This document shows positions 1 through 8,952 of a DNA stretch of 44,143 nt, in pieces; the stretch's first letter is position 1; each line of letters starts with the position of its first letter. Where the stretch lies: contig JAJEAC010000180.1 of assembly GCA_022824315.1 (NCBI GenBank), positions 1-44,143 on the forward strand, in the 5' to 3' direction. Made by a program: the position numbers and the translations under genes. This DNA is from Silicimonas sp. (GTDB lineage Bacteria > Pseudomonadota > Alphaproteobacteria > Rhodobacterales > Rhodobacteraceae). The notes beneath the pieces are model-generated. The model did not search any database, had not been told where the DNA came from, and saw only the letters and a list, made by a program, of their open reading frames with translations.

Positions 1-26
1 TGCCTGGCCCGTACGGCCAAGGTGCC

Positions 27-101
27 GACCGACACCATCCAGTGTGCACTCATTTTTGGCTGCTCGCTTGCCTGTGCCGCCGTTCCGGCGGTCATTGGGG
101 C
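27..101 (-). mobile_element. IS5-family 5'-end fragment (copy A)
   Basis: A second, shorter copy of the leader of the IS remnant that ends at 480. Bases 68-101 match 395-428 exactly over 34 bases. On the minus strand this conserved leader is followed by a weakly matching degenerate version of the transposase start. The shared block holds a small hairpin (CCGCCG-TTC-CGGCGG). No coding capacity remains. It suggests two nested or tandem insertions of the same element. Confidence 0.55.
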
Positions 102-480
102 GACGACGTGGCATTGGCCTGCCCGAAGCGCAAGCCAATTGTGCACCCGACGGGAATTTCGTGACCAATGCGAGCCGGAGCGGACTCCAAAATGAAGGAG
201 ACTGCGGTCCGCATGCGTGAGCACCATCGATCCGCCGCCCCGTGCGCCAATCCTTGCTGCCGGCCTGGCCCGTGCCAAGTCGGCCCGTCGCGGTGGTGCC
301 GGGATCCGTCGCCTTTCCGGGCAGCATTTGCTCGATCCGCGCCCACATGGCGTCGGTCAGCCCGTCCTTTCTGCATTCATGTGATACCTGCTCGTTGCCT
401 GTGCCGCCGTTCCGGCGGTCATTGGGGCAGGAATCGACGCCGCTCCGCTCGATTCGCAACTCGATTGTCAACAGGCCCTA
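102..480 (-). mobile_element. Decayed IS5-family element, terminal repeat and transposase N-terminus (copy B)
   Basis: The minus strand begins at 480 with CTAGGGCCTGTTGACAAT, an IS-type terminus. After about 100 nt an ATG (380-378) opens MNAERT. One base is then missing, and the reading continues in another frame as LTDAMWARIEQMLPGKATDP, the typical N-terminus of IS427-group IS5 transposases. The reading degrades by about position 200. A homologous terminus and start lie at 32510-32711, and a matching opposite end lies near 8253. This is a dead remnant. Its outer end forms the TAG stop codon of hutU. Confidence 0.75.
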
Positions 481-2145
481 GGACGCCGTGTCGGCCATTG
501 GAAGTTTCAATCCGTGCTTGGCTGCGCAATTCAGCGCGGTTTGGTATCCGGCATCGGCATGGCGAATCACCCCGCTCGCCGGGTCATTCCACAATGTGCG
601 CGCAATTGTCGCGTCAGCCCGCTCGGATCCGTCGGCCAATATGGCAATGCCGGAGTGCTGCGAATACCCCATGCCCATGCCACCGCCGTGGTGGAAAGAA
701 ACCCATGTCGCCCCGTTGGCCACGTTGAGCATGGCGTTCAGGATCGGCCAGTCCGAGATCGCATCTGAGCCGTCTTTCATACCTTCGGTTTCCCGGTTTG
801 GGCTAGCTACCGAGCCCGAGTCCATGTGATCGCGACCAATCACAATGGGAGCGCTCAACTCGCCGTTTCGGACCATTTCGTTGAAGGCCAACCCCAACCG
901 ATGCCGATCTCCCAATCCGACCCAGCAAATGCGCGCGGGCAATCCCTGAAAGCGCACGTGCTCGCGTGCCATGTTGAGCCAATTGTGCAGGAAAGTATCG
1001 CCCGGCATCATCTCGCGGACTTTGGCATCTGTCTTGAAAATATCCTCGGGATCGCCCGAAAGCGCCACCCAGCGGAACGGGCCCTTGCCCTCACAGAATA
1101 GCGGCCGCACATAGGCCTCGACAAATCCGGGAAACTCGAATGCGTCCTTGGCGCCCGCTTCCCGCGCCATGGCGCGCAGGTTGTTGCCATATTCCAGGAC
1201 GATGCTGCCTCGCCTGCGAAAGGCATTCATCAGATAGACATGTGCTGCCATGGACTTCTTCGCGGCGTCCGATACCGAACCGGGATCACGCTCGCGCATT
1301 TCTTCCCACATGCCCAAAGTCCAGCCTTGCGGCAGGTATCCATTCACAGGGTCATGCGCCGATGTCTGGTCGGTCAGGACGTCAGGCACGATGCCGCGGA
1401 CTTCAAGGTCCTCCAAGACGTCGACCACGTTGCCGACCAGGCCAACGGATACAGGTTTTTCTGTCGCTGAAATTACGTCCAATGCCTGGTCAAGCGTCGT
1501 CGCGGAACGATCAAGATAGCCAGTGCGGATACGAAACTCGACTTTGCTCGGCTGACACTCGACCACAAGCGCATTGAACCCTGCCATCGTCGCCGCCAGA
1601 GGCTGCGCACCACCCATGCCGCCCAATCCGCCGGTGACCACCAGCTTACCGGTAACGCCTTCGTCGAAATGTCGTCGGCCAATCGATGAAAAAGTCTCGT
1701 AAGTACCCTGCACGATGCCCTGCGAACCAATGTAGATCCAGGACCCAGCCGTCATTTGGCCGTACATCGTCAGCCCGAGCCGGTCGAGTTCACTGAACTT
1801 TTCCCAAGTCGCCCAATGCGGGACCAGGTTCCCGTTGGCGATCAAAACCCGGGGCGCCATCGTGTGGGTCTTCAGCACACCAACTGGCTTGCCGGATTGA
1901 ATCAAAAGGGTGTCGTCATCTTCCAGCGTTTTGATCGCCTCTACGATGCCGTCAAAGCACTCCCAACTGCGCGCTGCCCGCCCGATGCCACCATAGACAA
2001 CCAGTTCTTCAGGGCGTTCGGCGACATCCGGGTCGAGGTTGTTCATCAAGAGCCGCAATGGCGCCTCGGTCTGCCAGGTTTTTGCGTTCAGTTTCGGCCC
2101 GGTGGGGGCGCGGACAACGCGATTGTTCTTGCGGGTGAAGCTCAT
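478..2145 (-). CDS. hutU: Urocanate hydratase (urocanase)
   Basis: Converts urocanate to 4-imidazolone-5-propionate (EC 4.2.1.49), the second step of histidine degradation, using tightly bound NAD+ as an electrophile in the cytoplasm. The 555-residue length matches the family (about 557). Visible landmarks are [13 protein letters not shown] near residue 50, the NAD-binding glycine stretch [11 protein letters not shown] at 171-181, TDQTSAHDP near 260, and [10 protein letters not shown] with Cys407, equivalent to the Pseudomonas Cys410. It is the last gene of the minus-strand operon with iclR, an MDR reductase and a CoA-transferase, 12 nt after the latter. No hutH, hutI or hutG is in the window. 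The stop codon TAG lies inside the terminus of an IS remnant, so the extreme C-terminus may be slightly altered, although the length is normal. Confidence 0.96.
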   Translation of the reverse strand: MSFTRKNNRVVRAPTGPKLNAKTWQTEAPLRLLMNNLDPDVAERPEELVVYGGIGRAARSWECFDGIVEAIKTLEDDDTLLIQSGKPVGVLKTHTMAPRVLIANGNLVPHWATWEKFSELDRLGLTMYGQMTAGSWIYIGSQGIVQGTYETFSSIGRRHFDEGVTGKLVVTGGLGGMGGAQPLAATMAGFNALVVECQPSKVEFRIRTGYLDRSATTLDQALDVISATEKPVSVGLVGNVVDVLEDLEVRGIVPDVLTDQTSAHDPVNGYLPQGWTLGMWEEMRERDPGSVSDAAKKSMAAHVYLMNAFRRRGSIVLEYGNNLRAMAREAGAKDAFEFPGFVEAYVRPLFCEGKGPFRWVALSGDPEDIFKTDAKVREMMPGDTFLHNWLNMAREHVRFQGLPARICWVGLGDRHRLGLAFNEMVRNGELSAPIVIGRDHMDSGSVASPNRETEGMKDGSDAISDWPILNAMLNVANGATWVSFHHGGGMGMGYSQHSGIAILADGSERADATIARTLWNDPASGVIRHADAGYQTALNCAAKHGLKLPMADTAS

Positions 2146-2157
2146 GCATTCGGTTCC

Positions 2158-3354
2158 TCAGATTGTCTTCGAGCTGCGAAGCTCCGCAATCTCGGCGTCC
2201 GTCAGATCGGCAAGCTGCTTGAGGACTGCGTCTGTGTGTTCGCCCAGCGTTGGACTCATGAAGGTCTCTGGGACACTGCCGTTCGACAGTTTTGCGGGCT
2301 GCGGCACCAGCGGGACAGTCCCGAGCTTGGCCTGCTGACCTTGAACAACCAGGTGCCTTTCGTTCGCATGGTCAGACTCGGTCAACTGGCGCAGATCCCA
2401 CACCGGGGCGGCGGGGATATTGCGATCCAGAAGGATGGCGATTGCCTTTGACTGCGTCAGGCCACTGGCCCAATCGGCGATCAACGCCCGCAATTTGTCT
2501 TCGTTTCGGTTGCGTGCGGCATTGGTGGCGTATTCCGGATCATCCGCCAGCGCCGGATGGCCGATCACTTCGGCCAAAACGCGGAACAGCCCATCGCTGA
2601 AACAGACCAGCACGATGTCGCCGTCCTGCGTTGCGAAGCTGTCGACCGGGTAAGTGACCGGGTGGCGGTTTCCGGCAGGCCGCGGGGTGTCGTCCATATA
2701 AAGCTGGCGTGCGAGGCCAGTTAGCTGCATCGACATCATCGCATCCAGCATTGCCACATCCACATGCGCGCCCTTGCCGGTGCGCTCGCGGTCAAAGAGC
2801 GCCGCCACCGTGCCGAAGGCGGCAAAGATGCCGGTGCACACGTCGGCCACGGATTCGCCCACGGCAGTCGCCGGGCCGCCCTTTGGACCGGTCAGGCTCA
2901 TCAGCCCGCTCATCGCCTGGATCACCAGATCGAACGCAGGCCAGTCTTTCAACGGGCCTTCCTGGCCGAAGCCAGAGATCGAGGTATATATGATATTCTC
3001 GTTCAGCGCTCGCACGGTCGGCTCGTCCAGACCCAGCCGCGTCATCACGCCGGGCCGGAAGTTTTCCACCAGCACGTCGCATTTGGGAATCAGGCTTTCG
3101 ATCAGCGCGCGCCCCTCGGGTGCCTTGAGGTCGACCGTCACGCTTTTCTTGTTCCTGTTGAGCAAGATGAAATAGGCGCTCTGGCCGTCTTTGTAGGGGC
3201 CGAAAAAACGGGCCTCGTCGCCAACCCCGGGCATTTCGACCTTGATCACTTCTGCCCCGAGATCGGCAAGCATCGAAGTGCAATAAGGTCCCGACATCAC
3301 TCGCGAAAGGTCAAGAATTCGGATACCGCCGAGCAATCCCTTGCCGCCACTCAT
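2158..3354 (-). CDS. Class III CoA-transferase (CaiB/BaiF family)
   Basis: Family III CoA-transferases move CoA between carboxylic acids through an aspartyl intermediate. The 398 residues are of typical length. The N-terminal Rossmann part (GIRILDLSRVMSGPYCTSML) and the motif AEVIKVE near 35-40 are clear. The catalytic Asp is probably D142 in WPAFDLVIQAMSG, aligned with Asp169 of formyl-CoA transferase. The C-terminal region is also family-typical. The start ATG overlaps the stop of the upstream MDR gene by 4 nt (3351-3354), implying translational coupling. With an IclR regulator and a TRAP importer next door, it probably activates an imported carboxylate, or a product of urocanate, as its CoA thioester. 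The substrate cannot be read from the sequence. Confidence 0.9.
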   Translation of the reverse strand: MSGGKGLLGGIRILDLSRVMSGPYCTSMLADLGAEVIKVEMPGVGDEARFFGPYKDGQSAYFILLNRNKKSVTVDLKAPEGRALIESLIPKCDVLVENFRPGVMTRLGLDEPTVRALNENIIYTSISGFGQEGPLKDWPAFDLVIQAMSGLMSLTGPKGGPATAVGESVADVCTGIFAAFGTVAALFDRERTGKGAHVDVAMLDAMMSMQLTGLARQLYMDDTPRPAGNRHPVTYPVDSFATQDGDIVLVCFSDGLFRVLAEVIGHPALADDPEYATNAARNRNEDKLRALIADWASGLTQSKAIAILLDRNIPAAPVWDLRQLTESDHANERHLVVQGQQAKLGTVPLVPQPAKLSNGSVPETFMSPTLGEHTDAVLKQLADLTDAEIAELRSSKTI

Positions 3355-4337
3355 TCGACGCCCTCCCGTTCGGCATCGACCCGCAGAACCATCTTGCCGA
3401 CGACCCGGCGATTTCTCAGATCGTCAAATGCCTGCGGCAAATCGTCGAACCCGTAACGGTCGTCGATCACCGGGTTGATCCGACCCACTTTGATCAGCGA
3501 TTCCATCTCGCGGTTGGTGTCGGCAATCAGTGCGCGGTCTTTGTCGTGGTTCCAGTAGACTCCGATCGCGCTGGCGCGCTTCAGAAGAAGCCGGTTTGCG
3601 GCCAGCATCGGCATTGCGCCCGAGGCGAAGCCGACGATCAGATAACGCCCGTCAAGCGCGATGCAGCGCAGGCTGGCTTCACCGATCTCGCCGCCGACGG
3701 GATCAAGGATTATGTCCGCACCCTTGCCGTCTGTGAGCGTCTTGACTTGGTCTACCCAGTCCGTGTCGCGGTAATTGACGAGATGTGTCGCGCCGTGCAC
3801 CGCGGCCACGGCCAAGCGGTCCTTGGCACCGGCCGTCGCGATTACCGTCGCGCCTCGGGCAGACGCGATCTCGACCGCGGCAAGCCCGACCCCGCCCGCG
3901 GCCGCATGGATCAGTGCATACTCGCCGGAAGCAAGCCTGCCGCAGTAATCGATCGCCACCAGCGCCGTCGAATAGGACACCGGCAATGCCGCCGCGCTTG
4001 CCGGGCTGAAGCTGTCCGGCACTCGGATTGCCATATCGGCACGCACCAAGGCGAAGTCTGCGAAGCCACCCCACGGCACCTTGCTGGCGATCCTGTCGCC
4101 ACGCTCGAATCCCGACCCCTGGGACGCCTCCTCGACGATGCCGACAATCTCTTGTCCGAGAGTAAAGGGCCTGGGCGGCCGGACTTGGTACTGGTCGACG
4201 ATCATCAATAGGTCTGAGTAGTTCAGTGCTGCGTGCGTAACGCGCACCAAGAGAAACCCATCCTCCGGCACCGGTTTGGCGAGATCCAGAACCGCCAGGT
4301 TTTCGATCCCCGGTTCGGCTGAAATCCATGCCCTCAT
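3351..4337 (-). CDS. Zinc-free MDR oxidoreductase, quinone reductase/enoyl reductase-like
   Basis: A 328-residue medium-chain dehydrogenase/reductase. The GroES-like N-terminal half (TLGQEIVGIVEEA near 78-90) is followed by a Rossmann domain with HAAAGGVGLAAVEIA near 145-160 and NYRDTDW, as in NADPH quinone reductases and crotonyl-CoA-type reductases. No structural four-Cys zinc loop or catalytic Cys is visible, so an alcohol dehydrogenase role is unlikely. It overlaps iclR by 4 nt upstream and the CoA-transferase by 4 nt downstream. A plausible job is reduction of an enoyl-CoA or enone made in the same pathway, but this is inferred from neighbours only. Confidence 0.88.
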   Translation of the reverse strand: MRAWISAEPGIENLAVLDLAKPVPEDGFLLVRVTHAALNYSDLLMIVDQYQVRPPRPFTLGQEIVGIVEEASQGSGFERGDRIASKVPWGGFADFALVRADMAIRVPDSFSPASAAALPVSYSTALVAIDYCGRLASGEYALIHAAAGGVGLAAVEIASARGATVIATAGAKDRLAVAAVHGATHLVNYRDTDWVDQVKTLTDGKGADIILDPVGGEIGEASLRCIALDGRYLIVGFASGAMPMLAANRLLLKRASAIGVYWNHDKDRALIADTNREMESLIKVGRINPVIDDRYGFDDLPQAFDDLRNRRVVGKMVLRVDAEREGVE

Positions 4338-5155
4338 GACTTCGGCATCATCGGTGCGCCCACCTTGTTTGCGGCCATCATGGCGCTGATCTCATCGCAG
4401 GCGCCTTTCAGGAGATCGCCCATCTGGGTCACAACATCTTCCGGGGCACGTTGCGCCGGCAAGGCGATAGCCAAACTGCCCGCCGGGCTGCCATCGCCCC
4501 AGTAAAACGCCGCACCAATCCCGACAACGCCCTCATAGGTTTCGCCATTCGAGACGGCGAACCCGCGCCGGTGGGTTTCTGCTATCTTGCGTCGCAATTC
4601 CGCGGCGCTCGTCGGCGTGCTGTCCGTGATTGCCGTTAGCTGCCCCGACAGGAATCGCTCGCGGTCGGACTCGGGCAACGCGGCCAGAACCGCCCTAGGG
4701 GCGGCCCCCGCGTGTAACGGAAAAACACTGCCGATCTGTTCAAAAACCCGCAAGCCGTCGCGTGTGCTCTCGATCTGGTCGACGCAGCGTACCGCGTTAC
4801 CAGCCGCGACCACCGACGTCAGAATGATCGTTTCCTGCGTCTCTTGCGATAGCCGCGCAAGAACGGGGCGGCATAGGCCGCGATAGTCGAAAAGCGCGGC
4901 GGCTCGCCGCCCCAGATCAATCGAAGCCGGCCCCAGCGAATAGCGGTTCTGGCCGTAAAGCACCGTCAAATGTCCCCGTTCGGTCAAGAACTTCACCAGC
5001 CGGTTGACCGTGGACCTTGGTATTCCCGTTTCCTTCGCAATCTCGCTTTGTGTCCAGCCAGGCGCATTGGCTTGAAAGAGATCGAGTATTTGCAATGTCT
5101 TCTGGATAAGCCCGACACCGGGCGGCGGCGCGATATCGATAGAGTTCCGATTCAT
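4334..5155 (-). CDS. IclR-family transcriptional regulator
   Basis: A 273-residue protein. The winged HTH is at about 15-75, with recognition-helix region QSEIAKETGIPRSTVNRLV, and the C-terminal IclR effector-binding domain covers the rest (for example QETQETIILTSVVAAGNAV, then HAGAAPRAVLAALP and the loop RGFAVSNGETYEGVVGIGA). The ATG at 5155 was preferred; a TTG 51 nt upstream would add 17 residues unlike family members and would run through the palindromic intergenic sequence. It is the first gene of a four-gene operon and divergent to dctP, so it probably controls both sides. Members act as activators or repressors responding to small aromatic or aliphatic acids. Confidence 0.9.
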   Translation of the reverse strand: MNRNSIDIAPPPGVGLIQKTLQILDLFQANAPGWTQSEIAKETGIPRSTVNRLVKFLTERGHLTVLYGQNRYSLGPASIDLGRRAAALFDYRGLCRPVLARLSQETQETIILTSVVAAGNAVRCVDQIESTRDGLRVFEQIGSVFPLHAGAAPRAVLAALPESDRERFLSGQLTAITDSTPTSAAELRRKIAETHRRGFAVSNGETYEGVVGIGAAFYWGDGSPAGSLAIALPAQRAPEDVVTQMGDLLKGACDEISAMMAANKVGAPMMPKS

Positions 5156-5160
5156 ATCCC

Positions 5161-5194
5161 AATATATATTGATTTGTCCCACTATTTGGAATAG
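5161..5194. promoter_or_regulatory. Candidate IclR operator in the iclR-dctP intergenic region
   Basis: Two dyads lie in the 81 bp between the divergent iclR and dctP genes: AATATATATT (5161-5170, perfect) and CTATT-TGG-AATAG (5182-5194, perfect 5-bp arms). They are A+T-rich against a G+C-rich background and sit where a shared promoter must lie. Assignment to IclR rests on position only. Confidence 0.45.
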
Positions 5195-5236
5195 CAAAAT
5201 TCTCAAGTCGCAAACAACTCACTGGGGAGTCGTCCA

Positions 5237-6247
5237 ATGAACATCGTCAGAAGAACTTTCTTTGCCGGCGCAGCGGCCGGACTTGCGTTCGTCGCTCCAA
5301 CGTTCGGTGCCTTGGCCGACAACGTGCTTAAGCTCGCCAGTTTCTTGCCGCCAGTCTATGTCCTCCACGAGCCGATCTTCGAGAAGTTGGCAACCGATAT
5401 CGACGTCGCGACCGGTGGTTCGACCAAGATCGAGATCTATCCTTCGGGCGAACTTGGCAAGGGCCCGGTCGAGCAATACAAACGTGCCGTCAGCCGGGTG
5501 GCGGAAATCACGTACGGCCTGCCGGGCTACACGTCCTCGGTCTTTCCAAGAACACTGTTGATCGAACTGCCCGGCGTTACTCAGGGCCACGAGGACGCCA
5601 CCGCAAAGCTCTGGAAGGTAATGGACGAGCACCTGCGGGACGAGTTCAAGAAAACCGTGCCGCTGGCACTTTTTGTAACCCCGCCCGCGGTGCTGATGAT
5701 GCGTGACAAACCAATCCACAGCATGGACAATCTCGCCGGTTTGAAAATCCGAGTGGCTTCGTCCTCGGCCGCCGCAATCGTCGAGGCCTACGGTGCCACG
5801 GCGGTGCCAATGCCCGCCAACAAGGTCTACACATCGATGAACACTGGTGTTGTTGATGGTGCGTTGATGGGTTCGGATTCGCTTTTGATCTTCAAGCTGA
5901 TCGAGACCACAAATTACGTCACCACCAACCTGCCGGAAATGCCAACGACGATTTTCCTTGTGGCCAACGAAGGAGCATTGAACGAGTTGAGTGCCGACGA
6001 CCGCGCCGCACTGGACAACCTGACCGGGCTCGACATTTCGCAGCGCTCGGCGGCGGGTCTGGCCAAGTTTGGCGAGATTGCCATGGGAAAATTTGCCGCC
6101 AAGGAAGGTGCCGAGATCATCGTCTTGTCGGATGAGGAGCGGGCGGCCTTCGACGCAGCGGCGGCTGGGGCAGTCGCCGACTTGAAGGCTGAATTCGATG
6201 CCAAAGGCGTCCCGGCGACCGAAATAATCGATGCGATGTTGAATTGA
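5237..6247 (+). CDS. dctP: TRAP transporter substrate-binding protein (DctP family)
   Basis: The periplasmic solute receptor of a TRAP carrier, 336 residues. The signal peptide runs to about residue 28 (RRTFFAGAAAGLAFVAP...ALA-DN). Family motifs are IYPSGELGKG near 67-76 and, most tellingly, LAGLKIRVAS near 167-175. Its R172 is the conserved Arg that salt-bridges the substrate carboxylate in DctP/SiaP proteins. YTSMNTGVVDGALMG follows. A GGGGAG ribosome-binding site lies 7 nt before the ATG. It is first of three genes with dctQ and dctM. The presence of the Arg predicts a carboxylate substrate. Confidence 0.93.
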   Translation: MNIVRRTFFAGAAAGLAFVAPTFGALADNVLKLASFLPPVYVLHEPIFEKLATDIDVATGGSTKIEIYPSGELGKGPVEQYKRAVSRVAEITYGLPGYTSSVFPRTLLIELPGVTQGHEDATAKLWKVMDEHLRDEFKKTVPLALFVTPPAVLMMRDKPIHSMDNLAGLKIRVASSSAAAIVEAYGATAVPMPANKVYTSMNTGVVDGALMGSDSLLIFKLIETTNYVTTNLPEMPTTIFLVANEGALNELSADDRAALDNLTGLDISQRSAAGLAKFGEIAMGKFAAKEGAEIIVLSDEERAAFDAAAAGAVADLKAEFDAKGVPATEIIDAMLN

Positions 6248-6255
6248 AGGCTTTC

Positions 6256-6279
6256 CGTCCCTGGTTTCGGCCAGGGACG
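6256..6279 (+). terminator. Intercistronic hairpin between dctP and dctQ
   Basis: A perfect 9-bp stem (CGTCCCTGG / CCAGGGACG) with a 6-nt loop lies in the 49-nt gap after dctP. No U-run follows, so it is more likely a 3'-end stabiliser or partial attenuator that keeps the binding protein in excess over the membrane subunits. A similar arrangement is seen in the second TRAP operon. Confidence 0.7.
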
Positions 6280-6296
6280 CGAATAAAGGGCACGGT

Positions 6297-6794
6297 ATGG
6301 ACAGGCTGATCGATCGGGTTGCGATGCTCATGTCCATGGCCGCCGGGCTTGTGCTGTGCTTTGTCGTGGCGCTGACATTCTATGACGTCCTATTGCGCTA
6401 CCTCTTTTCGGCACCGCTACGGGGGCGGCAAGACATGGTCGAAATGAGCATGGTTGTGTCGCTGATGCTGGCCGCGCCCTATACTTGGAGGATCGCCGGG
6501 CATATCAGCGTCGATCTGTACGAGGCGATCCCGATCCGCGCGCTGGAAATCCTGCGGCAACTGGTGGTGAAACTACTGGTGGCAGGAATATTCGCGCTGA
6601 TCGCGTGGCGCTCAATCGAGGCGGCCGAAGACGCGGTGCTCTTTGGCGAAGCCACCAACATGATCCTGATCCCGCATTTGCCGTTCATCCGCCTGATCAC
6701 CGCAATCGGCGCGCTGCATGCACTTGTTGTCCTTTGTGAGACCTATTCGGATATCCGGGCCTCCAGCTCCGGTCGACAGGACGCCGACGTATGA
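6297..6794 (+). CDS. dctQ: TRAP transporter small membrane subunit (DctQ family)
   Basis: A 165-residue integral membrane protein with four predicted transmembrane segments (about 10-32, 46-64, 87-108, 130-148). DctQ features visible are FYDVLLRYLFSAPLRGRQDMVEMSMV, with the conserved Arg and Glu, and HISVDLYEAIP. The gene stop overlaps the dctM ATG (6791-6794), so the two are co-translated. It forms the membrane complex with DctM and receives substrate from DctP. Confidence 0.92.
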   Translation: MDRLIDRVAMLMSMAAGLVLCFVVALTFYDVLLRYLFSAPLRGRQDMVEMSMVVSLMLAAPYTWRIAGHISVDLYEAIPIRALEILRQLVVKLLVAGIFALIAWRSIEAAEDAVLFGEATNMILIPHLPFIRLITAIGALHALVVLCETYSDIRASSSGRQDADV

Positions 6795-8125
6795 GTTCGG
6801 TCGAAATCGGGATTTTCGGATTGGTGCTTTTGTTGATCCTGATGGCGCTCAGGTTGCCAGTGGCGTTCGCGATGATCGTGGCGGGCCTGACCGGGAACAC
6901 CCTCCTGAACTCCTGGTCCGCCGCCGTCTCGACGCTTTTCACCGAAACCTGGGCCACGCTGACCTTCGTTGAACTGACGGTGATCCCATTGTTCGTGCTG
7001 ATGGGCAACATTGCAAGCACGTCCGGAATGAGCCGCGATCTCTACAACGCCGCCTATGCCTGGATCGGACATTTTCGCGGCGGCTTGGCCCACGCAACAA
7101 TATTGGGATGCACCGGATTTGCGGCGCTCTCGGGGTCTTCGGTGGCATCCGCGCTGACGCTTGGTCGCGTCGCGCTGCCCGAGATGAAGCGGTTCGGCTA
7201 TGACGCGAAATTCGGGGCGGGCGCGGTCGCAGCTGGCGGCACGCTGGGCATTCTCATTCCGCCTTCCACCGGGTTCATATTCTATGCGATCCTGACCGAG
7301 GAATCGATCGGGCGGCTGTTTCTGGCGGGCGTCATTCCAGGGCTGATCCTGTCGGGCTGTTTCATGGCAACGATCTGGATCCTGACCCTGATGAGCCCGG
7401 AAATAGGCCCGGCTGGCGAACGTTTCGGGTTTGCCGACCGGATCAAATACCTGATCCGGGGCACCGCCATTCTGATGATCATCATCATCTCCATCGGCGG
7501 CATCTATGGCGGCGTCTTCACCCCGGTCGAGGCGGCCTCGGTCGGCGCGGTGCTGGCATTCTTGTTCTCGCTTCCGCGCCGCGAGTTCACGATTCGTGGC
7601 CTCGTCGATGCGCTGCTCAGGACCGTTTCAACAACTGTCATGATCTATTTCATCATCATCGGTGCCAGCGTGTTCTCGCCGTTTCTTGCTCTGACTCAGA
7701 TTCCGGCGCAACTTGCCGAAACGCTGATAACAATGGCGCTGCACCCGCTGGCGCTGTTTGCCCTGGTGCTTGCGGTCTTTATTTTCCTCGGCACATTCCT
7801 CGACGGTTTCGCGATGATGGTTCTTGTGTTGCCAATTGTGCTGCCGATTATACAGGCATCCGGGATTGCCGAACTGCTCGGTATCGCCACGCAGTCCGAT
7901 TTGGTGATCTGGTTTGGCGTCATCATGGTGATCGTTCTCGAAATGGCCCTGATCAGCCCGCCGGTGGGTATGAACGTCTTTGTCGTAAAGAGCGTATCCG
8001 AGGCCACGATGAAAGAGATCTATCGCGGCATCATGCCGTTTTGGCTGGCGATGCTGGTGTGCCTGATCATGATCACGGCATTGCCAATGCTGGCGCTTTA
8101 TCTGCCCGGTACCATGCGGGGTTAG
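6791..8125 (+). CDS. dctM: TRAP transporter large permease (DctM family)
   Basis: The 444-residue ion-coupled permease of the TRAP complex, with about 12 membrane segments. Characteristic motifs are GCTGFAALSGSSVASALTLGRVALPEM near 110-135, AAGGTLGILIPPSTGFIFYAILTE near 147-170, TPVEAASVGA near 240 and EMALISPPVGMNVFVVKSV near 385-402. Substrate import is driven by Na+ or H+. It is the last gene of the operon. Beyond it begins a stretch of decayed mobile-element sequence. Confidence 0.95.
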   Translation: MSSVEIGIFGLVLLLILMALRLPVAFAMIVAGLTGNTLLNSWSAAVSTLFTETWATLTFVELTVIPLFVLMGNIASTSGMSRDLYNAAYAWIGHFRGGLAHATILGCTGFAALSGSSVASALTLGRVALPEMKRFGYDAKFGAGAVAAGGTLGILIPPSTGFIFYAILTEESIGRLFLAGVIPGLILSGCFMATIWILTLMSPEIGPAGERFGFADRIKYLIRGTAILMIIIISIGGIYGGVFTPVEAASVGAVLAFLFSLPRREFTIRGLVDALLRTVSTTVMIYFIIIGASVFSPFLALTQIPAQLAETLITMALHPLALFALVLAVFIFLGTFLDGFAMMVLVLPIVLPIIQASGIAELLGIATQSDLVIWFGVIMVIVLEMALISPPVGMNVFVVKSVSEATMKEIYRGIMPFWLAMLVCLIMITALPMLALYLPGTMRG

Positions 8126-8249
8126 GCCAGATTTCCTGCTGCGCTAACTGTGGCTCCATTTGTTAGGATCACCGAACTGCTATGGCGGCAATCCCAAATC
8201 GTCGCCCCTTGTGGAGCACCTGAGACCCAGCACGGTTCGGTTTGCGAAA

Positions 8250-8700
8250 TTTGGCCTGTTGACTTTCATGTCGCCGCGACCACGCCGACGACGAGATGAA
8301 TCGCCGCCGCGAAGCTCTCGTCCGTCTTGTTGTAGTGCGCCACACCACAAGGAATTCCTTGATCCTTGCGAAGAAATTCTCGATCATCCTGCGCCAAACG
8401 CCGGCACCACGACAGCCAAGCGAATGTTCGCTCCACCACTCAGCGGCGATGGAGGACGGTGAAGCCTCTCGTTTTCTTGGACTTGGGCACGATCTTCAGA
8501 ATCGAACCGAGGCCGTGCTCCGCCAGCGCGGTCTCCAGCTTCGGTCCCATGGAAGCCGCTGCAATGCGCCAACGACAACCGGCCGGTGACGCAGGTCGCG
8601 CTCGCCGCGTGCTTCGCCGAAAGAACATCGCCGCAACGAAAGGTGACCGCAAGATGCCGCAATGGGGCGGCGAACCAGGCAACACTCCGCTCCGGACCAA
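8250..8700 (-). mobile_element. Decayed IS5-family transposase fragments with one terminal repeat
   Basis: Read on the minus strand, conceptual pieces of DDE transposases appear in different frames: HGLGSILKIVPKSKK followed by RR-stop-VVERTFAWLSWCRRL (the stop replaces the usual Trp), then MIENFFARIKEF, then HYNKTDESFAAAIHLVVG VVAAT and a stop. The outer end at 8253-8263 (GGCCTGTTGAC) matches the terminus at 478-480 and beyond, so it is the opposite end of the same kind of element. The VVERTFAWL piece belongs to the IS402-like subgroup and the IENFFARIK piece to the IS427-like subgroup, so two elements may be fused here. Nothing is functional. Confidence 0.75.
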
Positions 8701-8952
8701 GCGCCAATGCCGCTCCTGACATGAAGGCCGCGCCCCTTGCCGCCGGCGCCCCGGACAATTGTCGACAGCGATTCAAAACGGCGTGTTTTCGGCGGCAAGC
8801 CGCGCTTTTGAGCGACTGACGCCCGAACCCGCGATCATCCCGGCCTCTGTCTTTCCTGACAGTGCTGTTCCCGTCCTTTGGGCGGTCCGTGTCCGAATGG
8901 TCCTGACGCGCACTGCCGAAGGAAAGGAAAACACCATACAATGGAAGGCGAC

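Noticed and set aside
478..2145. Reading hutU as a thiourocanate hydratase of ergothioneine breakdown
   Set aside because: The sequence is very close to classical urocanase throughout; neighbours do not include an ergothionase-like gene.
5219..6337. 372-residue minus-strand open frame
   Set aside because: Lies entirely antisense to the clear dctP gene; amino-acid make-up is that of a shadow frame in G+C-rich DNA.
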